This document shows positions 17,875 through 27,361 of a DNA stretch of 64,000 nt, in pieces. Numbering within the stretch: the stretch's first letter is position 1; the number at the start of each line of letters is the position of its first letter. Made by a program: the position numbers and the translations under genes. The notes beneath the pieces were generated by a model, which saw only the letters and a program-made list of their open reading frames with translations, had not been told where the DNA came from and ran no database searches. Origin of the DNA: Thiomicrorhabdus sp. (GTDB lineage: Bacteria; Pseudomonadota; Gammaproteobacteria; Thiomicrospirales; Thiomicrospiraceae); contig NZ_OY782565.1 in the NCBI RefSeq assembly GCF_963677875.1, forward strand, positions 1-64,000, in the 5' to 3' direction.

Positions 17875-18696
17875 ATGTCAGAAATCAATGCACTTGACCC
17901 TCAACAATACGTTATTAAAGAAGAGCCGTACTACTGCCCGGTTGGCGATGAAGTTGAGCTATTCGAATCCGCATATGCTTCACGTATGCCGATGATGCTT
18001 AAAGGTCCGACCGGTTGTGGTAAATCGCGTTTCGTTGAATATATGGCTCATAAACTCGGCAAGCCGTTAATCACCGTAGCCTGTAACGAAGACATGACCG
18101 CTTCCGATCTGGTCGGACGTTTCCTGATCGACCCTCAAGGAACCAAATGGCAAGACGGCCCTTTGACCGTTGCCGCGCGTATCGGTGCAATCTGTTATCT
18201 GGATGAGGTGGTCGAAGCCCGTCAGGACACCACGGTTGTTATCCACCCGCTAACCGACCACCGTCGCGTACTTCCGCTGGACAAAAAAGGTGAACTGGTT
18301 GAAGCACACCCGGACTTCCAACTGGTTATTTCCTACAACCCAGGCTATCAGTCGATGATGAAAGACCTGAAGCAATCGACCAAACAGCGTTTCGGCGGCT
18401 TCAGCTTTGATTACCCCGAAGAGAAAGTCGAAGCGGAAATCATTGCCAAAGAAGCCGGTATCGAACTGACGATTGCCGAAAAACTGGTTCAGATTGCCCA
18501 GCGTTCGCGTAACCTCAAAGGACACGGTCTGGACGAAGGTATGTCGACCCGTCTGTTGGTCTACGCCGGTCAGCTGATCGCCAAAGGGGTTTCACCAAAC
18601 AAAGCATGCCGCATGGCGCTGATTACACCATTGACTGACGATTTGGATATTTTGGATACTCTAATGACAACCGTTGAGACCTTCTTTGAAGAGTAA
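17875..18696 (+). CDS. cbbQ: CbbQ1, AAA+ ATPase of the form I RuBisCO activase
   Basis: 273 residues, MoxR-type AAA+ ATPase. Walker A GPTGCGKS at 44-51, Walker B ICYLDE at 106-111, and the [20 protein letters not shown] segment shared with CbbQ2. It works with CbbO1 to release tight-binding inhibitors from form I RuBisCO. A GGAGAAGC ribosome-binding region precedes the ATG. It lies after the structured spacer downstream of cbbLS and 141 bases before cbbO1, with a terminator hairpin in between. Confidence 0.96.
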   Translation: MSEINALDPQQYVIKEEPYYCPVGDEVELFESAYASRMPMMLKGPTGCGKSRFVEYMAHKLGKPLITVACNEDMTASDLVGRFLIDPQGTKWQDGPLTVAARIGAICYLDEVVEARQDTTVVIHPLTDHRRVLPLDKKGELVEAHPDFQLVISYNPGYQSMMKDLKQSTKQRFGGFSFDYPEEKVEAEIIAKEAGIELTIAEKLVQIAQRSRNLKGHGLDEGMSTRLLVYAGQLIAKGVSPNKACRMALITPLTDDLDILDTLMTTVETFFEE

Positions 18697-18746
18697 GGAA
18701 TTTTTCTCTTAAAAGAACGATCCCGCTCTGGAATAAGAGCCAGTCT

Positions 18747-18787
18747 ACGGCGCCACTTCGCAATCATTGAAGTCCGGCGCCGTTTTT
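18747..18787 (+). terminator. Terminator hairpin between cbbQ1 and cbbO1
   Basis: Arms ACGGCGCC (18747-18754) and GGCGCCGT (18776-18783), extended by ACTTC/GAAGT inside, followed by TTTTT. It is strong enough to lower cbbO1 expression relative to cbbQ1, as expected for a hexamer bound by a single adaptor. Confidence 0.75.
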
Positions 18788-18837
18788 GAAATAAGCACTT
18801 TGCTTATCGAGTATTCACGAAAGATGAGAATGCGATT

Positions 18838-21171
18838 ATGAGTTCAGATATCGAAGAAATCAAACAATCCATCTTGGAAAGCATTCCGGAATTGGAAGAC
18901 CGCCTTGAGGCGATGATTCACGAAGCCTCCCACCACATGAACGAGGCCGCACGCCACACCTGGCTGGAAAATGCCAAAGGCATCGCCTACCTCGGAAAAG
19001 GGAAGCAGATTGTTGTCGCTTACCTGGAGTCCATACCGCAAGTCGTTCATCAGGTCGAAGATGAAATCCTGGACGACATCCACGAGACCGTAATGAAACT
19101 GTCGTCGGTAACCTCCGGAGAAGTGGTTTCACTGCTACTGACCTCCCTGCCGCTGGCGGCGGAACGTACCGGCGATATCGACCTGCTACGCCAATATCTG
19201 CAACTGATTTACCAGATCGGCTCCAAGTCGCCGCGCGGCTTGCGGCCGATGCTGAACAATATAGACGAAATTCTTTCGAAGCTGACAGTTTCCGGCCTGC
19301 GTCGCTGGGCGATGTGGGGTGTACAGGCGCACGCCCGTAAGTTCGAAGCGCAGATGAAATACTTCGCTCTGGAATCGGAAGACTCCAAAGCGGTATTTCA
19401 GCAACAGCGTAAAGGCACTCTGTTTATCGACAACCATCGTTCAATCAACTTCTACCTGCGGGCTTTCTGGGGTCGCGACTTCTTTATTCGCCCAGCCGCC
19501 GCGGATTTCGAAGACTTTAAACCCTTCTTCGAAAAGAACGCCATGCACCTCCCGGACGCTTTGAACGACATGGGGGATGTTAAGGGAACCGACGTCTATC
19601 GCGCAATGGCCGCCCATATGGCTGCGCACTTAATGTATACCAAGCAATCGGTAACCATGGAACAGTTGAATCCCCAGCAGATGTTTTTTATCGAACTGAT
19701 GGAAGATGCGCGAGTTGAATACAAAGCAATTCAGAATTTCCCGGGATTGCGTAAACTATGGCGTAAGGTCATCCGTGAAGCGCAGGAAATGAAAAAACTG
19801 GATGCTTCTTCCACCGCGTCCCGTTTGGAAAATCTGGCACTGAAGCTCATGGATCCTGAGCATCCGTTTGAAGATGAAAAACTGCAGGTAGTCGTTGATC
19901 GCTTCTATGAACAGATCGAAGAAAATCAGGACGACGAAATGTGGTCTTGGAAAATGGGTATCTTGTTGTATAACGTCCTCAACCAATCCCTGCAACGCTG
20001 GCAATCTCTGACCGAAATCAGCAAGCAGCGTTTCGCTTACCGTGACGACAACCGCTTAATCTGGCATTCCGAAGAATGGGAAGAAGTCCCGGGTGGTGGC
20101 GATGCGTATAAAGAGACGGTTCGTAAACACGTTTCACTGATGGAAATGATCAATGAGATCGATTCCGAAATGGTCGATGTTGACCACGATGAAATCTGGG
20201 TGCTGGGTTCCGAATTGTACCCTTACGAGGACAACGGGGTTTCCTGGAATGAAATGGAAGGAATCGAACCGATTTCCGACCCTTTCCACTACGACGAATG
20301 GGACTATCGTGTGCAATTGCACCGCCCTCAGTGGACAACGCTTTACGAACATAGAGCCAAAAAAGGCGATCCGAGCATCTACGAGCGTATTCTGGATGAA
20401 AACAAACAGATTGCGCACCGCATTAAACAGATCGTAGACAAGCTCCAGTCGGTCGGTTTACAGCGCATGCGCCGTCTGGAAGATGGAGACGAGCTGGATT
20501 TGAATGCCTGTGTTGAAGCGATTACCGCTTTGCGCATGGGTCAGGAACCAGATCCTCGAATCACCATGAAAAACGTGATTCGCACTCGTGAAGTCTCGGT
20601 GGTGATCCTGCTGGATTTATCGGAATCGACGAATGAAATCGTTCCGGGCTCCGATAAGAGTATTCTACAGGTTACTCAAGAAGCGGCCATTCTGGTTTCA
20701 CACGCCATCAACGGCATCGGAGATCAGTTTGCAGTTCATGGCTTCTCGTCGGATGGTCGCCATGATGTTCAGTACACTCGCTTCAAACAGTTCGACGAAC
20801 CGTTTGATCCGGAAGTACATGCCAAACTGGCAGGAATGAAAGGTGGCTTATCGACACGTATGGGAGCGGCAATGCGCCATGCCGGAAACTATCTCGACAG
20901 ACAGTCTTCCAAACAGAAGCTGTTGCTGGTAATTACCGATGGCGAGCCGGCAGACATTGATGAAAAAGACGGTCAGTATTTAAAGCAGGATGCCAAAAAA
21001 GCGGTGGAAGAACTGCAAACCAAAGGAATCTACAGCTATTGCTTGACGATCGACCAATATGCGGATAAATATGTGCAGAATATTTTCGGTGCCAACCGCT
21101 TCGCTATTGTTGATAATGTGATGCGCCTGCCGGAAAAACTGCCGACCCTGTTCGCTAACCTGACCAGCTAA
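18838..21171 (+). CDS. cbbO: CbbO1, VWA-domain adaptor of the form I RuBisCO activase
   Basis: 777 residues. The long N-terminal part is helical and acidic; the C-terminal VWA domain begins near residue 585 with the MIDAS motif DLSES at 593-597, and contains STRMGAAMRHAGNYL and ITDGEPADIDEKD, which complete the metal site. CbbO uses this site to dock on RuBisCO while bound to the CbbQ hexamer. It is intact and colinear with the frameshifted paralogue at 8273-10538, and so serves as the template for judging that break. No strong ribosome-binding site is obvious, only GAGAATGCG before the ATG. Confidence 0.96.
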   Translation: MSSDIEEIKQSILESIPELEDRLEAMIHEASHHMNEAARHTWLENAKGIAYLGKGKQIVVAYLESIPQVVHQVEDEILDDIHETVMKLSSVTSGEVVSLLLTSLPLAAERTGDIDLLRQYLQLIYQIGSKSPRGLRPMLNNIDEILSKLTVSGLRRWAMWGVQAHARKFEAQMKYFALESEDSKAVFQQQRKGTLFIDNHRSINFYLRAFWGRDFFIRPAAADFEDFKPFFEKNAMHLPDALNDMGDVKGTDVYRAMAAHMAAHLMYTKQSVTMEQLNPQQMFFIELMEDARVEYKAIQNFPGLRKLWRKVIREAQEMKKLDASSTASRLENLALKLMDPEHPFEDEKLQVVVDRFYEQIEENQDDEMWSWKMGILLYNVLNQSLQRWQSLTEISKQRFAYRDDNRLIWHSEEWEEVPGGGDAYKETVRKHVSLMEMINEIDSEMVDVDHDEIWVLGSELYPYEDNGVSWNEMEGIEPISDPFHYDEWDYRVQLHRPQWTTLYEHRAKKGDPSIYERILDENKQIAHRIKQIVDKLQSVGLQRMRRLEDGDELDLNACVEAITALRMGQEPDPRITMKNVIRTREVSVVILLDLSESTNEIVPGSDKSILQVTQEAAILVSHAINGIGDQFAVHGFSSDGRHDVQYTRFKQFDEPFDPEVHAKLAGMKGGLSTRMGAAMRHAGNYLDRQSSKQKLLLVITDGEPADIDEKDGQYLKQDAKKAVEELQTKGIYSYCLTIDQYADKYVQNIFGANRFAIVDNVMRLPEKLPTLFANLTS

Positions 21172-21198
21172 TATTTCGCACGATTGAGCAGTCAATAT

Positions 21199-21223
21199 AC
21201 GGGGCTGTCACGGCCCCGTTTTT
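21199..21223 (+). terminator. Terminator after cbbO1
   Basis: Arms ACGGGGC (21199-21205) and GCCCCGT (21213-21219) followed by TTTT. It lies 27 bases past the cbbO1 stop and just before the next small orf, so that orf depends on read-through or its own promoter. Confidence 0.75.
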
Positions 21224-21251
21224 GTCTCTACAGAATTTTTGAGGTAAGAAA

Positions 21252-21794
21252 ATGAATTTAGAACAATTTAAAACCGCACTTGATAAGATGAGCGATGAAG
21301 AATTACAGCAAATCATCGACGATCCGGACAAAGGATTAATTGTGGTTCGCGACGAAGCACTGGATATCGGCGCAAGCGATCAGGCCTATGTCATCTATGA
21401 GCTTGGTGACGATGCCTTTGCAACGGTTTCCGAACTGAGAAACAGCCTTGACGATCAGGCAGAAGCAATGCTTAAGGAATACTACCAGTTCAACCCTTTA
21501 AGCAAAGAGTTCTTCAATAAAGAAGTTCAAAAGTTATTTAACGAATATGGTGAACTTTCCTTTATCTCAACCCCGAAAAAACCGGCCAGCAAAGCAATTT
21601 TTGTTGAAAACGAGCAAGTGCTTTGTCTGGATGAAAATGAACCGCGCTTCAAATATGCCTTTAAACTGGAACTGGATGACTCCTATGCTCAACCACAGGC
21701 ACAACTGAACAAGGTCAAAAACTGGATTCAAAGCGGAAGTGCCTATCAGGACTACATCAGCGTCAACGTGTGCCGTTTCAGCGCAATTGAATGA
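21252..21794 (+). CDS. Uncharacterised acidic protein at the end of the form I RuBisCO cluster
   Basis: 180 residues, acidic, soluble, no signal peptide. Starts with MNLEQFKTALDKMSDEELQQ, a helical region, followed by mixed alpha/beta sequence. The start is set by TTTGAGGTAAGAAA immediately upstream, nearly identical to the cbbM ribosome-binding region. I do not recognise a family. It is the last gene in the plus-strand cbb cluster and is bracketed by terminators, so it may be expressed independently. A role with the activase or RuBisCO assembly is possible from position alone. Confidence 0.72.
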   Translation: MNLEQFKTALDKMSDEELQQIIDDPDKGLIVVRDEALDIGASDQAYVIYELGDDAFATVSELRNSLDDQAEAMLKEYYQFNPLSKEFFNKEVQKLFNEYGELSFISTPKKPASKAIFVENEQVLCLDENEPRFKYAFKLELDDSYAQPQAQLNKVKNWIQSGSAYQDYISVNVCRFSAIE

Positions 21795-21814
21795 CACCGA
21801 TTTTTCTTATTGCC

Positions 21815-21840
21815 AAACCGGGCTCCTGCCCGGTTTTTTA
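21815..21840 (+). terminator. Terminator after the 180-residue orf
   Basis: Arms AAACCGGGC (21815-21823) and GCCCGGTTT (21828-21836), four-base loop, then TTT. It closes the plus-strand cbb cluster. Confidence 0.85.
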
Positions 21841-21875
21841 TTGTCTAAACCCTGCCGGATTTTCTTCAGGCATAA

Positions 21876-21910
21876 AAAAACCCGGTCCAGATAAACCAGA
21901 CCGGGTTTTT
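21876..21910 (-). terminator. Terminator after fba
   Basis: Perfect arms AAAAACCCGGTC (21876-21887) and GACCGGGTTTTT (21899-21910) in the gap between the convergent cbb and fba clusters. It ends in T-runs in both directions, so it is probably bidirectional. Confidence 0.85.
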
Positions 21911-21934
21911 AACAAGCTAATTTAAAAACTTAAA

Positions 21935-22999
21935 TTAGTTTACTTTCTGATCAAGAGAACCAGAAGCGTAACGAGCTTGCATTTCTTCCAGACCAAGAGA
22001 CTTGATCTTAGAAGCGTGACCTGCACAACCGAATGCTTCGAAACGCGCTTTACAGATATCCATCATCGCGTTTTCAGCCGCGTTGAAGAACTTACGTGGG
22101 TCGAAGTTAGACGTGTTTTCAGCAAGATGCTTACGGATTGCACCGGTAGATGCCATACGCAAGTCAGTATCGATGTTAACTTTACGAACACCGTGCTTGA
22201 TACCTTCAACGATTGCTTCAACAGGTACACCGTAAGTTTGACCCATATCACCACCGTAGTTGTTGATGATTTGCAACCATTCTTCCGGAACAGAAGAAGA
22301 ACCGTGCATTACGATGTGAGTATCAGGGATGCGCGCGTGGATCTTAGCGATCTGATCGATCTTAAGAACATCGTCAGAAGGCTTAGAAGTGAACTTATAA
22401 GCACCGTGAGAAGTACCAACCGCAACCGCTAGAGCGTCAACATTGGTATCTTTAACGAACTGAGCCGCTTCTTCAGGATCAGTCAGAAGCATAGAGTGAT
22501 CTAGCTCTTCATCAGAACCGTGACCATCTTCTTCACCCATCTTACCAGTTTCAAGAGAACCCAGGCATCCTAGCTCACCTTCAACCGATACACCACCGGC
22601 GTGAGCGATCTTAACCACTTCCGCAGTAATTGAAGAGTTGTACTCGTAAGAAGCAGGAGTCTTCATGTCAGATTCAAGAGAACCGTCCATCATGACAGAA
22701 GTGAAACCTGACTGGATTGCACGTAGACATACACCAACATCAGAACCGTGGTCTTGGTGCATAACAACAGGGATATGCGGGAACATTTCAGTCGCAGCTT
22801 CAATCATGTGACGAAGCATTGGTTCACCAGCATACTTACGCGCACCAGCAGAACCCTGAAGGATTACCGGAGAGTCACAAGCATCCGCAGCACGCATGAT
22901 AGCGCGTACTTGTTCCATGTTGTTTACGTTAAACGCAGGCATACCAAAGCTGTGTTCTGCCGCGTAGTCCATTAATTCACGAAGTGTAATCATCGCCAT
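21935..22999 (-). CDS. fba: Class II fructose-bisphosphate aldolase
   Basis: 354 residues from the ATG at 22999, which follows GAGGAG and gives the family N-terminus [16 protein letters not shown]; an upstream ATG at 23026 adds nine residues without support. Condenses dihydroxyacetone phosphate with glyceraldehyde-3-phosphate, or with erythrose-4-phosphate in the Calvin cycle. Class II zinc-site motifs are visible: [18 protein letters not shown] and the late [13 protein letters not shown]. It is the last gene of the tkt-gap-pgk-pyk-fba run, separated from pyk by a hairpin. Confidence 0.97.
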   Translation of the reverse strand: MAMITLRELMDYAAEHSFGMPAFNVNNMEQVRAIMRAADACDSPVILQGSAGARKYAGEPMLRHMIEAATEMFPHIPVVMHQDHGSDVGVCLRAIQSGFTSVMMDGSLESDMKTPASYEYNSSITAEVVKIAHAGGVSVEGELGCLGSLETGKMGEEDGHGSDEELDHSMLLTDPEEAAQFVKDTNVDALAVAVGTSHGAYKFTSKPSDDVLKIDQIAKIHARIPDTHIVMHGSSSVPEEWLQIINNYGGDMGQTYGVPVEAIVEGIKHGVRKVNIDTDLRMASTGAIRKHLAENTSNFDPRKFFNAAENAMMDICKARFEAFGCAGHASKIKSLGLEEMQARYASGSLDQKVN

Positions 23000-23079
23000 G
23001 TGCGAGACTCCTCTATTGGTTTTCAAAAAATAATTTTTACTATTTTACCAGTGTTTAGACAACACACCAAATAGTAATC

Positions 23080-23099
23080 GGCCGGGAAACACCCCGGCC
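23080..23099 (-). terminator. Hairpin between pyk and fba
   Basis: GC-rich arms GGCCGGG (23080-23086) and CCCGGCC (23093-23099), six-base loop, 16 bases past the pyk stop. No T-run follows on the minus strand, so it may be a processing or stability hairpin instead of a terminator. Confidence 0.5.
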
Positions 23100-23114
23100 T
23101 TAAGGTTAAAAAAC

Positions 23115-24560
23115 TTACGGAACCTTAACGATTTCCATGGAATTCGTCCCGCCCATTGTTCCTCTGGATTCCCCGCGAGTCAAAATCACCAGATCACCGG
23201 AATTGGCAATACCGAAAGATTTCACTTTTTTCAAAATCTCTTGTTTCGCTTCAGCATCCGTCAGGCCATCATAGTTCAAAGTCGACGGATAAACCCCACG
23301 GTACAGGGTAACTTTACGGCGGGTATTCAAATGCGGCGTCATGGCCACAATCGGCTTGCCGGACGAAATACGCGACATCAACAAGGCGGTATTACCCGAT
23401 TCCGTCACCGCCACAATGCACTTGACCACAAAATGGTTCGCTGCATACATTGCCGACATGGCAATCGTCTCATCGACCGCAGTAAAGTTTTCATCAATAC
23501 GGTGAGTCGACATACGCGCAGAGCGCTGTTTCTCAGCTTCCTGACAGATACGACCCATCGTTTCGATCACCAGGCTAGGAGAACGGCCGGTTGCCGTTTC
23601 ACCGGAAAGCATCACGGCATCGGTTCCATCCATCACGGCATTGGCAACGTCAAATACTTCCGCACGGGTTGGAATCGCATTCTCGATCATGGTTTCCATC
23701 ATCTGAGTCGCAGTGATGGTGACACGGTTCAATTGACGGGCGCGCTTGATCATTTTTTTCTGCAGGGCAGGAAGCAATGCATCACCGACTTCGACCCCCA
23801 AATCCCCGCGAGCGATCATAATGACATCGGAAGCCAGAATGATCGAATCCAAAGTCGTATCGTTCGCCACCGCTTCGGCACGCTCGACTTTGGAAACAAT
23901 CGAACAATTCAAACCGGCTTTCTGCGCCAGGGAACGACAGTACTCCACATCCTCGGCCGAACGCGGGAAAGATAATGCCAGGTAATCTGCCTGAATTTCA
24001 GCGGCAGTCAAAATATCTTCTTTATCCTTGTCCGTCAGCGCCGCAGCCGACAGGCCTCCGCCCATCAGATTGATTCCCTTATTGTTGGACAAGGTTCCGC
24101 CAACAATAGTCGTGGTGTTTACACGTTCACCTTCAACATTATCAACTTCAAATACCAGACGGCCATCGTCCAGAAGAAGCTTATCACCGCTCTTCACATC
24201 GTAAGGCAGGTTCTTGTAAGTCAAACCGACTTCATGCTGATTCCCGTCGTTGTTTCCGACGTTATTATCAAAGGCGAACTTATCACCTTGCTTCAAGAAA
24301 ATTTTATCTTCCGCAAAACGGGCAATGCGGATTTTCGGCCCTTGCAAATCAACCAATACCCCCACTTCGTGGTTGTATTTCTCCGCCAGGTCACGGACAC
24401 GCTGGGCACGGGCAATATGCTCTTCGGGACTGCCGTGCGACATGTTGATACGGACAACGTCGACTCCAGCCTCAATCATTCTCTCTAATTCGCCTTCGCG
24501 ATCTGTAGCCGGCCCTAAAGTTGCCACAATTTTTGTTCTTCTTAAACCAGTTGTAGGCAT
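23115..24560 (-). CDS. pyk: Pyruvate kinase
   Basis: 481 residues. Transfers phosphate from phosphoenolpyruvate to ADP. Family motifs present: RRTKIVATLGPATD at the N-terminus, INMSHGS, the catalytic region IVSKVERAEAV, MIARGDLGVEVG and TATQMMETMI. The C-terminal domain is complete. Its place between pgk and fba in a Calvin-cycle run is typical of related autotrophs, where it drains fixed carbon to biosynthesis. Confidence 0.97.
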   Translation of the reverse strand: MPTTGLRRTKIVATLGPATDREGELERMIEAGVDVVRINMSHGSPEEHIARAQRVRDLAEKYNHEVGVLVDLQGPKIRIARFAEDKIFLKQGDKFAFDNNVGNNDGNQHEVGLTYKNLPYDVKSGDKLLLDDGRLVFEVDNVEGERVNTTTIVGGTLSNNKGINLMGGGLSAAALTDKDKEDILTAAEIQADYLALSFPRSAEDVEYCRSLAQKAGLNCSIVSKVERAEAVANDTTLDSIILASDVIMIARGDLGVEVGDALLPALQKKMIKRARQLNRVTITATQMMETMIENAIPTRAEVFDVANAVMDGTDAVMLSGETATGRSPSLVIETMGRICQEAEKQRSARMSTHRIDENFTAVDETIAMSAMYAANHFVVKCIVAVTESGNTALLMSRISSGKPIVAMTPHLNTRRKVTLYRGVYPSTLNYDGLTDAEAKQEILKKVKSFGIANSGDLVILTRGESRGTMGGTNSMEIVKVP

Positions 24561-24730
24561 GTAAAGAATTTCCTTCTTAAAATTACGCTTGCTTGCCCAA
24601 AGATGTCTCGCAAAATAAACACGTCCGCTACCAGACCGCAGCCAGTATTGGCTGGGATTGCGATATGTTTACTTACCGAGTCACCCTTTAGGAAATTAAA
24701 CTTAACAAGCAAAAATGACAAAAAGATGAA

Positions 24731-24758
24731 AACCGAAGCCCTTTATGGAACTTCGGTT
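24731..24758 (-). terminator. Hairpin after pgk
   Basis: Arms AACCGAAG (24731-24738) and CTTCGGTT (24751-24758) with a 12-base loop, 17 bases past the pgk stop and followed on the minus strand by TTTTCATCTTTTTG. Probable partial terminator between pgk and pyk. Confidence 0.65.
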
Positions 24759-24774
24759 TATTTTTGGGAATATA

Positions 24775-25953
24775 TTATTTTGCAGCCGCTTCTTCAAGCA
24801 TTGCAACTGCTGGCAGTTTTTTACCTTCCAGGAATTCAAGGAAAGCACCACCACCGGTCGAGATGTAAGAAACCTTATCAGCGATGTCATACTTATCGAT
24901 CGCCGCTAGTGTGTCACCACCACCCGCGATAGAGAAGGCAGAAGATTCTGCGATTGCCATCGAAACCGCTTTCGTTCCTTCACCGAACTGATCGAATTCA
25001 AATACACCGACAGGGCCGTTCCATACAACCGTACCGGCATTTTTGATGATTTCTGCAAGTTCAGCCGCTGAATCAGGACCGATATCGAAAATCATATCGT
25101 CTTCAGCAGTATCTGCAGCAGACTTCGTTTCTGCTGCAGCAGACTCAGAGAATTCTTTACCGCAAACAACATCCGACGCCAAAGGAATCGCAGCACCGCG
25201 CGCTTCCATAATTTCATTCAACTTGTTACAGGTTGGAATCAAATCCGCTTCATATAGAGACTTACCAACCGGATGACCTGCCGCCGCGATGAAGGTATTC
25301 GCGATACCGCCACCGACAACCAGCTGATCAACTTTCTCGGATAGAGACTCAAGAACCGTCAGCTTAGTAGAAACCTTAGAACCACCAACGATCGCAACAA
25401 GAGGACGCGCTGGGTTATTCAACGCTTTTCCAAGAGCATCAAGTTCAGCTGCCAGAAGAGGACCAGCACAAGCAACCGGAGCAAAAGCACCCGCACCGTG
25501 AGTAGAAGCTTGCGCACGGTGAGCTGTACCGAAAGCATCCATTACGTAGATGTCACAAAGAGCCGCATATTTTTTAGATAGCTCTTCGGTATTTTTCTTT
25601 TCACCAACGTTGAAACGAACGTTTTCCAGAAGAACCACTTCGCCTTCCGCAACTTCAACACCGTCAAGGTAATCTTTAACCAGGCGAACTTCTTTACCCA
25701 GCTTTGCGGAAAGATCAGCTGCAACCGGAGCCAAAGAAGCCGCTTCATCATATTCACCTTCAGTTGGTCGACCTAGGTGAGACATAAGCATTACTTTCGC
25801 ACCTGCATCTGCGGCCATTTTGATCGTAGGCAAAGAAGCGCGGATACGGGCATCAGAAGTAACCTTACCGTCTTTAACCGGAACGTTCAGGTCTTCGCGG
25901 ATAAGAACGCGCTTACCGGCCAAATCTAGATCAGACATCTTAATTACAGACAT
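24775..25953 (-). CDS. pgk: Phosphoglycerate kinase
   Basis: 392 residues, normal length. Phosphorylates 3-phosphoglycerate, the RuBisCO product, to 1,3-bisphosphoglycerate with ATP. Recognisable segments: [34 protein letters not shown], the nucleotide-binding [14 protein letters not shown] and the C-terminal [13 protein letters not shown]. It follows gap in the minus-strand run after a 265-base spacer that carries repeat copy B. Confidence 0.98.
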   Translation of the reverse strand: MSVIKMSDLDLAGKRVLIREDLNVPVKDGKVTSDARIRASLPTIKMAADAGAKVMLMSHLGRPTEGEYDEAASLAPVAADLSAKLGKEVRLVKDYLDGVEVAEGEVVLLENVRFNVGEKKNTEELSKKYAALCDIYVMDAFGTAHRAQASTHGAGAFAPVACAGPLLAAELDALGKALNNPARPLVAIVGGSKVSTKLTVLESLSEKVDQLVVGGGIANTFIAAAGHPVGKSLYEADLIPTCNKLNEIMEARGAAIPLASDVVCGKEFSESAAAETKSAADTAEDDMIFDIGPDSAAELAEIIKNAGTVVWNGPVGVFEFDQFGEGTKAVSMAIAESSAFSIAGGGDTLAAIDKYDIADKVSYISTGGGAFLEFLEGKKLPAVAMLEEAAAK

Positions 25954-26061
25954 GTTGAGTCCTCTTTTACAAGTTAAACCGCTGGAATCAGCAGTATTTG
26001 GATTTAAGTTAAAAATTAAATTTGCTTTTCAATTCTCAGTACGAAAACCGACAAGCAAATT

Positions 26062-26210
26062 TAATTTGAGAAGCTAGAAAACTAACCCCTCAAATTACAC
26101 TAAGGAAAGTTTCGCTGAGTAGCGAGATTAATTCTAGGAAGACTGCGGGAGCGTACAACTAGTACGTGACCAAAGTCTGACACCGAAGTAACTCGCTAAT
26201 CAGCTAGAAA
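26062..26210. repeat. Imperfect-palindrome repeat, copy B (gap-pgk spacer), plus a second hairpin
   Basis: Nested arms: TTCTAG (26132-26137) with CTAGAA (26204-26209), AGCGAG (26121-26126) with CTCGCT (26192-26197), GACT with AGTC (26141-26144, 26175-26178), and CGTAC (26152-26156) with GTACG (26162-26166). The arm pattern AGACT-NN-GG-NNN-CGTAC is mirrored on both sides. A separate hairpin TAATTTGAG/CTCAAATTA lies at 26062-26070 and 26089-26097. The nine bases AGCTAGAAA occur twice (26072, 26202). Same family as copies A and C. Confidence 0.6.
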
Positions 26211-26218
26211 CCTATTTC

Positions 26219-27238
<1,020 letters not shown>

Positions 27239-27285
27239 TTACACTGCACTGAGGTTAATGCAGTTTCTTAAAATAAAAAACTTTT

Positions 27286-27317
27286 GTTTGCCGGCATTGC
27301 ACCCTCAGCCGACAAAC
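27286..27317 (-). terminator. Hairpin between tkt and gap
   Basis: Arms GTTTGCCGGC (27286-27295) and GCCGACAAAC (27308-27317), one mismatch, followed on the minus strand by AAAAGTTTTTTATTTT. It resembles a partial terminator between tkt and gap. Confidence 0.55.
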
Positions 27318-27361
27318 AGGAAATCTGCGCTCTCTCATCCATGAGAACGCGCGGTAATTAA

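Noticed and set aside
15639..21794. Carboxysomal form I RuBisCO cluster
   Set aside because: No carboxysome shell, CsoS2 or CsoSCA genes follow cbbS; cbbQ and cbbO are present instead, which fits the non-carboxysomal IAq type.
23241..23975. Plus-strand frame of 244 codons inside pyk
   Set aside because: Antisense shadow of a highly conserved gene; composition rich in His and Arg is typical of reversed codons.
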